DNA of 32,309 bases from Pararhizobium antarcticum (GCF_001885585.1 NZ_LSRP01000103.1:1-32309); one strand, 5' to 3'; positions 7,968-14,340 are shown, counted from the stretch's first letter. The notes: generated by a model not told the origin, from the letters alone. Translations and numbers: made by a program.

Positions 7968-8675
7968 TCAATGCCTGTGATCATGCGCTCCGGGACCATT
8001 GCAGCAGGCGCTGGCTTTTTCACCGGCCGGCGCATGATCGTGCCCCAGCTCGACCGCGACCGCTGGCGCATTCCACTCCTTGAGCGACTGCATCAGAATC
8101 TGCACCGAGGACGACAGGAACAGGCCGGCCATGATGCCGGCGACGATCAGGTCGGGCCATTGCGTTGCCGTGCCCCAGACGCCAAGGGCTGCAAACATCA
8201 CCGCGACATTGCCGATCGCGTCGTTGCGCGAGCAGAGCCAGACGGAACGGACATTGGCATCGCCATCCTTGTAGGCCATCAGGAGCCAGACGCTGGCGAG
8301 ATTGGCGACCAGCGCCATGAAGCCGATAATGCCCATGACGGGCGCCTCGGGAACGCCGACCACGAAGACTCGGTACAGCGTCGAGCCGGCAACCCAGAGG
8401 CCCATTAAAAAGAGACTGATACCCTTGGCCATGGCGGCCGATGTGCGCACCCGGACGGAGGCGCCGATCACCGCCAGCGACAGGCCGTAGGTTACTGCAT
8501 CGGCAAAGAAATCCAGCGCATCGGCCTGCAGCGCCTGCGAGCGCGACAGCTGGCCGGCAGTCATCTCGACCAGGAACATCGCCGCGTTGATGGCGATGAC
8601 AATCCAAAGTTTGCGCCTGTAATCGTCCGAGAGGCCCTCGAACGTGCCGTGATGATGTCCGCAGGATGCACTCAT
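7968..8675 (-). CDS. CDF-family metal cation efflux transporter
   Basis: A 235-residue membrane protein with about six helices, exporting divalent metal by proton antiport. It has a His-rich N-terminus (CGHHHG), a His/Cys-rich tail (GHDH, ACCNG, HDHRH) and the family's two helix motifs. The helix-2 site is DALDFFAD (Asp55-x3-Asp59). The helix-5 site is CSRNDAIGN, Cys148-x3-Asp152, where zinc transporters usually have His-x3-Asp. This substitution may alter metal choice. It lacks the long cytoplasmic C-terminal domain of standard CDF dimers. AGAGGTGA precedes ATG 8675. It is divergent from a MerR regulator whose cysteines suggest zinc, cadmium or lead sensing, so efflux of one of these is inferred. 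Confidence 0.88.
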   Translation of the reverse strand: MSASCGHHHGTFEGLSDDYRRKLWIVIAINAAMFLVEMTAGQLSRSQALQADALDFFADAVTYGLSLAVIGASVRVRTSAAMAKGISLFLMGLWVAGSTLYRVFVVGVPEAPVMGIIGFMALVANLASVWLLMAYKDGDANVRSVWLCSRNDAIGNVAVMFAALGVWGTATQWPDLIVAGIMAGLFLSSSVQILMQSLKEWNAPAVAVELGHDHAPAGEKASACCNGPGAHDHRH

Positions 8676-8715
8676 AAGTCACCTCTTTCGCTTGCTTGCA
8701 AATCCGTGACACCAC

Positions 8716-8745
8716 ATCTAATCTCTCTAGCAGCTATAGGTTCAA
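8716..8745 (-). promoter_or_regulatory. MerR-type promoter/operator for the CDF gene
   Basis: Read on the minus strand, TTGAAC (8745-8740) and TTAGAT (8721-8716) are separated by 18 bp. Centred in the spacer is the near-perfect dyad CTATAG-CTG-CTAGAG (8725-8739). A stretched spacer containing the regulator dyad is the hallmark of MerR-activated promoters. Transcription would begin about 34 bases before the transporter ATG. Confidence 0.7.
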
Positions 8746-8759
8746 GAGGTTTTTTCAGA

Positions 8760-9173
8760 ATGTATTCGATCGGCGATCTTTCGCGGAAGACGGGCGTCAA
8801 GATCCCGACCATCCGCTATTACGAGCAGATGGGGCTGATTGCAGCGCCCGACCGGACGCAAGGGAACCAGCGGCGCTACGAGCGCCCGGAACTGGAACGG
8901 CTGAGCTTCATCCGCCATGCGCGTGATCTCGGCCTGTCGATCGAGGCGATCCGCGATCTGGTCGATCTCAGCCAGCACCCGGAAAAGCCCTGCAGCGACG
9001 CCGATCGGATCGCCACCGAACATCTCGGCTCCGTTCGCGCCAAGATCGCGCAACTGAAAAAGCTCGAACACGAACTGGAGCGCATCGTCTCGCACTGCGC
9101 CGGCCACACCGTCGGCGACTGCTATGTCATCCGGGCGCTGTCGGACCACGGGCTGTGCGAGGGCGAGCATTGA
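8760..9173 (+). CDS. MerR-family metal-responsive regulator (ZntR/CadR-like)
   Basis: A 137-residue regulator. The winged-helix DNA-binding part is MYSIGDLSRKTGVKIPTIRY followed by YEQMGLI and NQRRY. A dimerisation helix spans about residues 80-112. The metal loop has Cys78, Cys113, His116 and Cys121, plus Cys133 near the end. These match the pattern of zinc sensor ZntR (Cys79, Cys114, His119, Cys124), so zinc, cadmium or lead is the probable ligand. ATG 8760 is chosen because the protein then begins exactly at the conserved MYSIGDLS start. It is divergent from the CDF transporter and should activate it by untwisting the 18-bp-spacer promoter between them. Confidence 0.92.
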   Translation: MYSIGDLSRKTGVKIPTIRYYEQMGLIAAPDRTQGNQRRYERPELERLSFIRHARDLGLSIEAIRDLVDLSQHPEKPCSDADRIATEHLGSVRAKIAQLKKLEHELERIVSHCAGHTVGDCYVIRALSDHGLCEGEH

Positions 9174-9247
9174 GAGAAAGTCACCGCTGCCGCATGGCCG
9201 GCGCTTGGACTTCTGTGTGAAGCGAAATGCGCGCGGCATGAGCCCCG

Positions 9248-9276
9248 TTGACAGCGCTTCGGAAACGCGCGATGAC
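9248..9276 (+). promoter_or_regulatory. Candidate promoter for the leader peptide and GNAT gene
   Basis: A consensus -35 box TTGACA lies at 9248-9253. A 17-bp spacer leads to GATGAC at 9271-9276, a weak -10 of the kind tolerated in alphaproteobacteria. Transcription would then start at about 9282-9284, at or next to the ATG of the leader ORF (9283). A leaderless leader transcript of this kind is known for rhizobial trpL. Confidence 0.5.
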
Positions 9277-9282
9277 TGGCGC

Positions 9283-9333
9283 ATGATCAGAACCGCAACC
9301 CTCGTCCGCTGGTATTTTACGCTGCTCCCATAG
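9283..9333 (+). CDS. Putative leader peptide with consecutive Trp-Tyr-Phe codons
   Basis: A 16-codon ORF encoding MIRTATLVRWYFTLLP. Codons 10-12 (9310-9318) are Trp, Tyr and Phe. The stop TAG is at 9331-9333, immediately before a sequence able to switch between antiterminator and terminator folds. No Shine-Dalgarno is expected if the transcript is leaderless. The size, the aromatic cluster and the placement fit a ribosome-stalling leader peptide. Expression is not proven; a chance ORF is possible, since the frame is open further upstream. Confidence 0.55.
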   Translation: MIRTATLVRWYFTLLP

Positions 9334-9334
9334 G

Positions 9335-9385
9335 TGCGGCTGTCTGATCTCGTTCAACAAGCCGCCATCAGGCGGCTTTTGTTTT
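9335..9385 (+). terminator. Attenuator: antiterminator/terminator switch before the GNAT gene
   Basis: The terminator stem is AAGCCGCC (9359-9366), loop atca, GGCGGCTT (9371-9378), then TTGTTTT. It is perfect over 8 bp. The alternative antiterminator pairs GCGGCT (9336-9341) with AGCCGC (9360-9365). A further pairing, CCGCA (9293-9297) with TGCGG (9335-9339), could sequester the antiterminator. A ribosome at the leader stop would cover 9336-9341 and allow termination; one stalled at Trp-Tyr-Phe would leave it free. The hairpin could simply end merR transcription, but the switch geometry argues for more. Confidence 0.65.
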
Positions 9386-9425
9386 GGATGGCACCTGATG
9401 GCGGAAACCCATTCTGGAGCCTGCC

Positions 9426-9923
9426 ATGCCCAACACTGCCACGATAAGCGCGATCCCTGCGGCACGGCCGCCGATCGTCACCCTGCGCGTCGCAAAACCG
9501 CGCGACCTGCCGCAGTTGCGATCGATGATCGCAGCCCTTGCCGCCCATCACGGCGATACGGCCGAAATCACCCCGGAACATCTGGAGCGCGACCTTTTCG
9601 GCGCCATGCCCTGGATCACGGCGCTCGTGGCGGAAGCCGGCAGCGGGCTGATCGGTTATGCCATTCTCGTGCCGCTCTACCGCGCAAGCGAGGGCCGGCG
9701 CGGCATGGAACTGCATCACCTCTATGTCGACCCGGAACACCGCGGCACCGGCATTGGCCGCCACCTCGTCGCCAAAGCCCGCGAGCAGGCCAGGCTGGCC
9801 GGTTGCGCCTATCTTTCGGTCAGCGCCGCGACCGGCAATTTCCAGGCGCACCGTTTCTACGAATCCGAACAGTTCACGCCCGGCCCGGTGACCGGCATGC
9901 GCTATCTGCAGGCCCTGGCCTGA
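9426..9923 (+). CDS. GNAT-family N-acetyltransferase
   Basis: A 165-residue acetyl-CoA-dependent acetyltransferase. LRVAKPRDLPQLRSMI opens the fold. Motif A is LYVDPEHRGTGIGRHLVAKA with the pyrophosphate loop RGTGIG at 106-111, and motif B is AHRFYESEQF. The overall layout resembles spermidine/diamine acetyltransferases, but substrate prediction in this superfamily is unreliable. ATG 9426 is preceded by GGAG at 7 bases. It sits 40 bases after a strong terminator-type hairpin and its companion leader ORF, so it is probably controlled by attenuation. If the leader senses slowed translation, the substrate could be an antibiotic or an aromatic amine; this is conjecture. Confidence 0.88.
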   Translation: MPNTATISAIPAARPPIVTLRVAKPRDLPQLRSMIAALAAHHGDTAEITPEHLERDLFGAMPWITALVAEAGSGLIGYAILVPLYRASEGRRGMELHHLYVDPEHRGTGIGRHLVAKAREQARLAGCAYLSVSAATGNFQAHRFYESEQFTPGPVTGMRYLQALA

Positions 9924-10052
9924 CAGGAGGGGCCGCGTCCGTGGCTCAGGCCCGTCAGCGGAAACAGCGACGGGCCGAAATGGCAGCGCTGAAGGGTCCT
10001 ATCCGGGCCGACAGCGCGATGGAGCCTCTTCATATGCCGCGGATGGCCCTTT

Positions 10053-10970
10053 TTACTCCTGCGCCGGGATGGCCTTCAGATAGGCTGCGATCGCCTCGCG
10101 GTCGGCGGCGGGCAATTTGGCCATGTTCTGCTGCACCTCGACCATCGAGCCGCCGACCGAATCAAACTCGGGCGTGAAGCCGGTTTCGAGATAGCTGGCG
10201 ATATCGCCGGCACTCCAGGCGCCGATGCTCTTCGACCCCGGCGTGATATTGGGAATGCGCCCCTCGCCTTCCGGATTGGGCGCGCCGGCCAGCCACAGGC
10301 CGGCCTCGAAACCACCCAGCGCATTGCGCGGGGTATGGCATTCGCCGCAATGGCCGGGGCCTTCGACGAGATATTGGCCGCGGGCGATCTTCGGGTCGCT
10401 GGCATCGATGGTGACGCGGGGCTTGTCGGTGAAGAACAGCAGCTTCCAGCCACCCAGCGACAGGCGGATGTTGAACGGGAACGGCAGATCATGACCGGCT
10501 GCGACATTGGCGCTTTTTGGCAGGGTCTTGATATAACCGAACAGGTCGTTGACGTCCTTTGCCGTCATGCGCGCATAGGATCCATAGGGAAAGGAGGGGT
10601 AGAGATGCTCGCCCTTGCTGCCGACACCGCGCGTCATGGCGTCGCCGAACTGGGCCAGCGTCCAGCCGCCGATGCCGGCCGTTTCGTCCGGCGAGATATT
10701 GGGCACATGGAAGGTACCGAACGGGCTTTTCAAAGGCAGGCCGCCGGCCAGGACCAGCTTGGCATCGCCGGAAGCCCCCGGCGTCGCATGACAGCTGACA
10801 CAGCCGCCGGCGGAAAATATCAGCGAGCCATTGGCCGGATCCGGAGCGCCCAGACCGTCCCAGTGGCTGGCCGGCCAGGGCTCCGGCTTGGTCAGAAACC
10901 ATCCGGCAGCCGCAGCCACGACGCCGAAAACCACCAGCGACGATACCAGCTTGCGCAATCTCTGCCCCAT
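10053..10970 (-). CDS. Membrane-anchored diheme cytochrome c
   Basis: A 305-residue protein with an uncleaved-looking N-terminal helix (about residues 8-26), so the heme domains face the periplasm. Two heme c sites are seen: CVSCH at 57-61 and CGECH at 208-212. Each begins a class I cytochrome fold, and the Met in YGSYARM (about 135) is a plausible axial ligand for the first. The arrangement resembles cytochrome subunits of periplasmic dehydrogenases, such as gluconate- or alcohol-type complexes. No dehydrogenase subunit is adjacent, so its partner is unknown. The upstream region carries a 19-bp tandem repeat array. The RBS region just before ATG 10970 is poor (GGGAGAAAAACGG is the nearest purine run). 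Confidence 0.9.
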   Translation of the reverse strand: MGQRLRKLVSSLVVFGVVAAAAGWFLTKPEPWPASHWDGLGAPDPANGSLIFSAGGCVSCHATPGASGDAKLVLAGGLPLKSPFGTFHVPNISPDETAGIGGWTLAQFGDAMTRGVGSKGEHLYPSFPYGSYARMTAKDVNDLFGYIKTLPKSANVAAGHDLPFPFNIRLSLGGWKLLFFTDKPRVTIDASDPKIARGQYLVEGPGHCGECHTPRNALGGFEAGLWLAGAPNPEGEGRIPNITPGSKSIGAWSAGDIASYLETGFTPEFDSVGGSMVEVQQNMAKLPAADREAIAAYLKAIPAQE

Positions 10971-11041
10971 CCGTTTTTCTCCCGTTTGCCAGTCAACCCC
11001 ACGGCCCTGTTGAAAACAGCTTCCGGGTTCTAGCGCGCCAA

Positions 11042-11193
11042 GTCAAACGGCCCCGGGCACGTCAAGCGGCCCCGGGCACGTCAAACGGCCTCGGGCACGT
11101 CAAACGGCCTCGGGCACGTCAAGCGGCCCCGGGCACGTCAAACGGCCTCGGGCACGTCAAACGGCCTCTGGCACGTCAAACGGCCTCGGGCAC
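11042..11193. repeat. Minisatellite: 8 tandem copies of a 19-bp unit
   Basis: Eight head-to-tail copies of gtcaaacggcctcgggcac (19 bp) begin at 11042, 11061, 11080, 11099, 11118, 11137, 11156 and 11175. They vary at the sixth and twelfth bases plus one change in copy 7. A decayed ninth copy starts at 11194. The array lies 71 bases upstream of the diheme cytochrome start. On the minus strand every intact (a-variant) copy holds TTTGAC, a -35-like box. No spacers are present, so it is not CRISPR. Confidence 0.95.
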
Positions 11194-11282
11194 GTCGAGT
11201 GCCTTGCCTGAAAACACAAGAGGCGCACCGGCCAAGGGCCGATACGCCAGAGGGTCGCAGAATGGGACCACGGCCTACCGCA

Positions 11283-11726
11283 TTATTTTTTCAGGCGGTA
11301 GACCTGATGACAGTCGCCGCAGCTGCCGCCGAGAACGCCCAGTGCTGCACCGACGGCTGCCTGATCGGCCGGAACCGCCGCCAGCAGCGCATCGGCATTG
11401 GCGGCAAGCTTCAGGGATTTCGCCTTGAAGTCATCAGGCGTTTCCCAGATCTTCGGGCCGGCTTCGGTTTCCATTCCAGTTTCGGATCCGGCCGGGAACT
11501 GATCCGGGAAGGCCTTGGCCGAGGCGGAAATCGTCGTCAGCGAGGCTGTGACGACCGCAGCATCATAGGGCTTTTCACCTTTGCCGATCGCCGCCATCGC
11601 GCCCATGGCGCCACCGACCTTCTTCATCAATGCCTGGCGGACGACCTGTGGTTCGTCAGCGGCGGTAACCGCGCCTCCGGCAAGCCCGGTAAAGGCTATG
11701 GCAAACAATACGGCTTTCAGTTTCAT
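11283..11726 (-). CDS. Cytochrome c' (class II cytochrome c)
   Basis: A 147-residue periplasmic heme protein. MKLKAVLFAIAFTGLAGG is a signal peptide cleaved near TAADE. The mature part is mostly helical. The single heme site CGDCH is at residues 136-140, seven residues from the end, as in class II cytochromes c where the heme binds the last helix of a four-helix bundle. Cytochromes c' bind NO and CO and are associated with nitrosative stress or denitrification. ATG 11726 is chosen from the signal peptide and the upstream GGGAGTG; the open frame continues further out. It is on the same strand as the diheme cytochrome, 312 bases away across the minisatellite. No terminator is evident between them. 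Confidence 0.9.
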   Translation of the reverse strand: MKLKAVLFAIAFTGLAGGAVTAADEPQVVRQALMKKVGGAMGAMAAIGKGEKPYDAAVVTASLTTISASAKAFPDQFPAGSETGMETEAGPKIWETPDDFKAKSLKLAANADALLAAVPADQAAVGAALGVLGGSCGDCHQVYRLKK

Positions 11727-11877
11727 GAAACACTCCCGGTCAGATGGCGCCGACGCTTGCGCGCAGGACGAACTTTCTTTGAATTGCAAAGGCATGATTG
11801 CATTTTGGCAGGCCGAGGGAAGTAACTTTATTTTGAGCCCGCCGCCAAGCCCGAACGATCCTCAAAGAGGAGATCTC

Positions 11878-12519
11878 TCAAGTTGAACTCTCGGTCCAGC
11901 CATGCCACGCCGTCAAGACAGCGACGACGACGAGCAGCAGTCCGACAAGGCGCGCGATATTGGCCGTCAGCCTCGGGCTGGCAATCACGACGTCCCGGCT
12001 TTTTCCGGCGGCAAGCGCCAGTCCGCCATAAACGGCCAACTGCGTCAGTGCCGTCAGCAGGCCCATAACCAAAGCCTGCGCCCAGATCGGCCCGTATTCC
12101 GGCCGCAAGAACTGGGGATAGATCGCGAAGGTGAAGAGATAGGCTTTCGGGTTCATCAGGCATGTCAGCGCACCGCGACGGAAACTCGTCACGTGTGTCA
12201 ATCCGGGTGAAGGCTCAATCGCACCGATGGCAATGGTGCTGCGCAGGAGGGAAACGCCGATCCAGGCGATATAGAGCGCACCGGCCACCAGGAGCCCGTT
12301 GAAGAGTTCCGGCACCAGGTGCAGGATGACGCCGACACCGAGCGCGCCATAGATCGAATGAACCACCCCGCCGGCCATGATGCCGGCGGTGGCCGACAGG
12401 CCGGAGGCACGCCCGCCCGTCAGGGAATTGGCCAAAACGAAGACCATGTCCATGCCCGGAACGATGATGATCCCAAAGAGAAGGGTGAAATAGAGCCAGA
12501 GATTTTCGGCATAGGTCAT
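11878..12519 (-). CDS. LysE/RhtB-family amino acid exporter
   Basis: A 213-residue membrane protein with about six helices, the normal size for the LysE/RhtB/homoserine-lactone efflux family. NLWLYFTLLFGIIIVPGMDM is the conserved first helix with the family's PG motif, followed by GRASGLSATAGIMAGG, and FRRGALTCLMNPKAYLF holds the conserved NPK signature. It exports amino acids or related small molecules; the substrate is not readable. ATG 12519 is preferred to the ATG at 12579 because homologues begin at the first helix. A near-perfect copy of the regulator half-site overlaps this start codon. It is divergent from a YafY-type regulator and probably controlled by it. Confidence 0.85.
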   Translation of the reverse strand: MTYAENLWLYFTLLFGIIIVPGMDMVFVLANSLTGGRASGLSATAGIMAGGVVHSIYGALGVGVILHLVPELFNGLLVAGALYIAWIGVSLLRSTIAIGAIEPSPGLTHVTSFRRGALTCLMNPKAYLFTFAIYPQFLRPEYGPIWAQALVMGLLTALTQLAVYGGLALAAGKSRDVVIASPRLTANIARLVGLLLVVVAVLTAWHGWTESST

Positions 12520-12631
12520 GTCAGTTGTCCACTGTTCTGGAATTGATCGCGCTGGCGACACACTTGTTTTTTCAGTCATTTCGGCGTGCTATATCGCAGG
12601 GCAACTGACAGGGTTCTGTCAGTTGCCCTGC
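12519..12631. promoter_or_regulatory. Divergent operator: 36-bp palindrome plus a third half-site
   Basis: GCAGGGCAACTGACAG (12596-12611), spacer ggtt, CTGTCAGTTGCCCTGC (12616-12631): a perfect inverted repeat with 16-bp arms. A third copy of the half-site, TGTCAGTTGTCC (12519-12530, 11 of 12 bases identical), lies over the LysE start. ACTGACA/TGTCAGT inverted repeats are plausible sites for YafY/WYL regulators such as the neighbouring gene. The large palindrome lies about 30 bases upstream of the regulator start, suggesting autoregulation. Confidence 0.7.
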
Positions 12632-12660
12632 CCGGAACAGAAACAATCGGAAGAGCCGTC

Positions 12661-13356
12661 ATGCGCAAGGCATCCCGCCTGTTCGAGATCATCCAGATAT
12701 TGCGGCTGGCCACGCGGCCGGTCACGGCAGCCAGGATCGCCGAGGCGCTGGAAGTCACGGTGCGATCGATCTATCGCGACATCGCGGCGCTGCAGGCGAT
12801 GCGCGTGCCGATCGAGGGCGGACGCGGCATCGGCTATATCCTGCGGCCCGGTTTCGACCTGCCGCCGCTGATGTTTTCGATCGAGGAGACGGAGGCGATC
12901 GTCCTTGCGCTGGCACTGCTGGAGCGCACCGGCGATGCCGAACTGAAGGCCGCCGCACGGCGCGTCAACACGAAGATCGCCGGCGCCGTGCCCGCGCCGC
13001 TGCGCCAGTCGCTGCAATCAAAGGCGCTGCATGCCTGGGGATCGGTTGCGCCGCCGCCGACGGGTATTGATCTTGCGCTGGTGCGCCGGGCGATCCGCGA
13101 CGAGCAGAAACTGTTGATCGACTATCGCGACTCGTTCGGCAGGGCGACCGAGCGGACCATCCAGCCGCTGGCGCTGATCTACTATACCGCAACCGCGGTG
13201 ATCGTCGGCTGGTGCGAATTGCGCGCCGGCATCCGCAATTTCCGCGCCGATCGCGTCGAGGACTGCCAGGCACTGGCCGCGTATTTCAACGGCGAAGGCG
13301 ACGAACTGCGCGATCTCTGGATCAGCGGTTGGCGGGCCTCCGACGCGTCGGCCTGA
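12661..13356 (+). CDS. YafY-family transcriptional regulator (HTH_11 plus WYL domain)
   Basis: A 231-residue regulator. Residues 1-60 form a DeoR-like winged helix: SRLFEIIQILRLATRPVTAA, then RIAEALEVTVRSIYRDIAAL, with RSIYRDI as the recognition helix. A linker with FSIEETEAIVLALALL follows. A WYL-type ligand domain spans about 135-205, with LLIDYRDSFGRATERTIQPL and WCELRAGIRNFRADRV. WYL domains bind small ligands or nucleic acids. ATG 12661 is chosen because GGAAGAG lies upstream and homologues start MRKASRLF or similar. Its likely targets are itself and the divergent exporter, through the palindrome at 12596. Confidence 0.9.
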   Translation: MRKASRLFEIIQILRLATRPVTAARIAEALEVTVRSIYRDIAALQAMRVPIEGGRGIGYILRPGFDLPPLMFSIEETEAIVLALALLERTGDAELKAAARRVNTKIAGAVPAPLRQSLQSKALHAWGSVAPPPTGIDLALVRRAIRDEQKLLIDYRDSFGRATERTIQPLALIYYTATAVIVGWCELRAGIRNFRADRVEDCQALAAYFNGEGDELRDLWISGWRASDASA

Positions 13357-13457
13357 GCCCAGCGGTTCGTCCGCCACAAAACAGGCTGTGGACAGACCGC
13401 GACCGCCTGCCCTGCAAGGCAGAGAAGGTTAGCTAGCGAAATATAGCGAGTTGCAGT

Positions 13458-13478
13458 TTGTGTCATTCCGGGACACAA
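13458..13478. promoter_or_regulatory. Inverted repeat TTGTGTC-N7-GACACAA upstream of a 33-codon gene
   Basis: Perfect 7-bp arms TTGTGTC (13458-13464) and GACACAA (13472-13478) are centred about 55 bases before the ATG of the small membrane protein. The position and symmetry suggest a dimeric regulator site. The cognate regulator is unknown. Confidence 0.4.
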
Positions 13479-13522
13479 TGTGATTCCCTGTTGGAGGACA
13501 GGACACACGGGAGGAGAAACAC

Positions 13523-13624
13523 ATGAGCGAGAGATTCGAGTATCTTCTGATGGCAACGTCGTTTTCGTTGATTGCCTGGGGATTCATGGCCGTATGGCTG
13601 GCGCGTCTAACACCGCTTAACTGA
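13523..13624 (+). CDS. Small single-helix membrane protein, 33 residues
   Basis: The ORF runs ATG 13523 to TGA 13622-13624. It begins MSERFEYLLMATSFSLIAWG and ends with a charged or polar tail. About residues 8-27 are hydrophobic enough for one membrane helix. An unusually strong ribosome site, GGGAGGAG, lies 7 bases before the ATG, which is the main evidence that it is real. I do not recognise a family. It lies between the YafY regulator and a 71-residue hypothetical gene on the same strand. Function unknown; small regulatory or complex-stabilising membrane proteins look like this. Confidence 0.6.
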   Translation: MSERFEYLLMATSFSLIAWGFMAVWLARLTPLN

Positions 13625-13690
13625 GTTTCCGACAATCATTTGACTTATTGATGCGCTGTTCCACTTTCTCCGAAAACTTTGGGGATATTT

Positions 13691-13906
13691 ATGGTGCATC
13701 AGAATCTATCGCTTGTCCTGGCTGCGGCTCTTCATCAGATCCCGCCGGGCACGAAAAAGGCGCTGGCCGGGAGCAATTGGGCGAAGTCCGAAGCGGCCCT
13801 GCAGCAGATTTCCCACCTTCTGGAAGAGGCCATTCTGGCACAGTTCGTGGTGAGCGAGCGGCCTGAAATGCAGGCGCGCCTGCAGGGAGACGCCCAATCG
13901 ACGTGA
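13691..13906 (+). CDS. Hypothetical protein, 71 residues
   Basis: A short protein starting MVHQNLSLVLAAALHQIPPG. It is largely helical and soluble, with the amphipathic stretch SEAALQQISHLLEEAILAQF. ATG 13691 is preceded by GGGGA at 6 bases. It lies 66 bases after the 33-codon gene and may be co-transcribed with it. No family is recognised, and composition alone does not exclude a spurious frame. Confidence 0.5.
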   Translation: MVHQNLSLVLAAALHQIPPGTKKALAGSNWAKSEAALQQISHLLEEAILAQFVVSERPEMQARLQGDAQST

Positions 13907-14065
13907 TTTCAGACGGACGAGCTGTGTGCGATGGCAGACGGTTGTCGACAGCCAGATCCTGTGGCATGGCCGACTTCGCCTGGCCGGTTTGGCATGGCCT
14001 GTCTGGCCTGGCCTGTCTGGCCTCGCGCTTCAGGGCCTGTTTAAAAACGCGTCCCTGAGGGGCGC
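13907..14065. repeat. Short tandem duplication in the gap after the 71-residue gene
   Basis: GGCCTGTCTGGCCT is present twice without interruption at 13996-14009 and 14010-14023, inside a wider run of ggcctgg/tggcc words. It lies between two convergent small genes. It is probably recent slippage with no visible function. Confidence 0.7.
14043..14065 (-). terminator. Rho-independent terminator for the minus-strand 35-residue gene
   Basis: On the minus strand GCGCCCC, loop TCA, GGGACGC (14065-14049; one G-T pair) is followed by GTTTTTAA. It starts directly at the stop codon of the small gene 14066-14173. Confidence 0.6.
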
Positions 14066-14173
14066 TCAGAACACATAGATCGATATCGCAATAATCGTTG
14101 CCAGCACGGTGAGAAACAGAGTGCGATTTTGCGCCTGTCGTTCGGCCTTCTTGCCTGTCCAGTCATAATTCAT
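14066..14173 (-). CDS. Small single-helix membrane protein, 35 residues
   Basis: The ORF runs ATG 14173 to TGA 14068-14066. It starts MNYDWTGKKAERQAQNRT, a positively charged cytoplasmic-type head. A hydrophobic segment then runs to the end (LFLTVLATIIAISIYVF). The topology follows the positive-inside rule. The ribosome site (GCGGGAT) is modest. A terminator hairpin with a T-run directly follows the stop, which supports a real transcription unit. No family is recognised and the function is unknown. Confidence 0.5.
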   Translation of the reverse strand: MNYDWTGKKAERQAQNRTLFLTVLATIIAISIYVF

Positions 14174-14340
14174 GGGCGTGATCCCGCTGTGGAGATCGCA
14201 CTCTATGCGCAACAGCTTGCATGAGCCTCTCCAGTCGCCAACCCGGGATCTGGCGATGCGGCCGACACGCTTTGGTTTCCGCGGCCAGCCCGGACCTTGC
14301 CGGTTTCCGCAGGACCGCTGTCCCGCCGGGCCGGCGGCAC

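Noticed and set aside
9359..9378. The hairpin as merely the merR terminator
   Set aside because: It lies 186 bases after the merR stop, behind a consensus -35 box and a short ORF whose stop adjoins a competing stem. A merR terminator role is still possible in addition.
11042..11193. The tandem array as a CRISPR
   Set aside because: The units are contiguous 19-mers without spacers and there are no cas genes.
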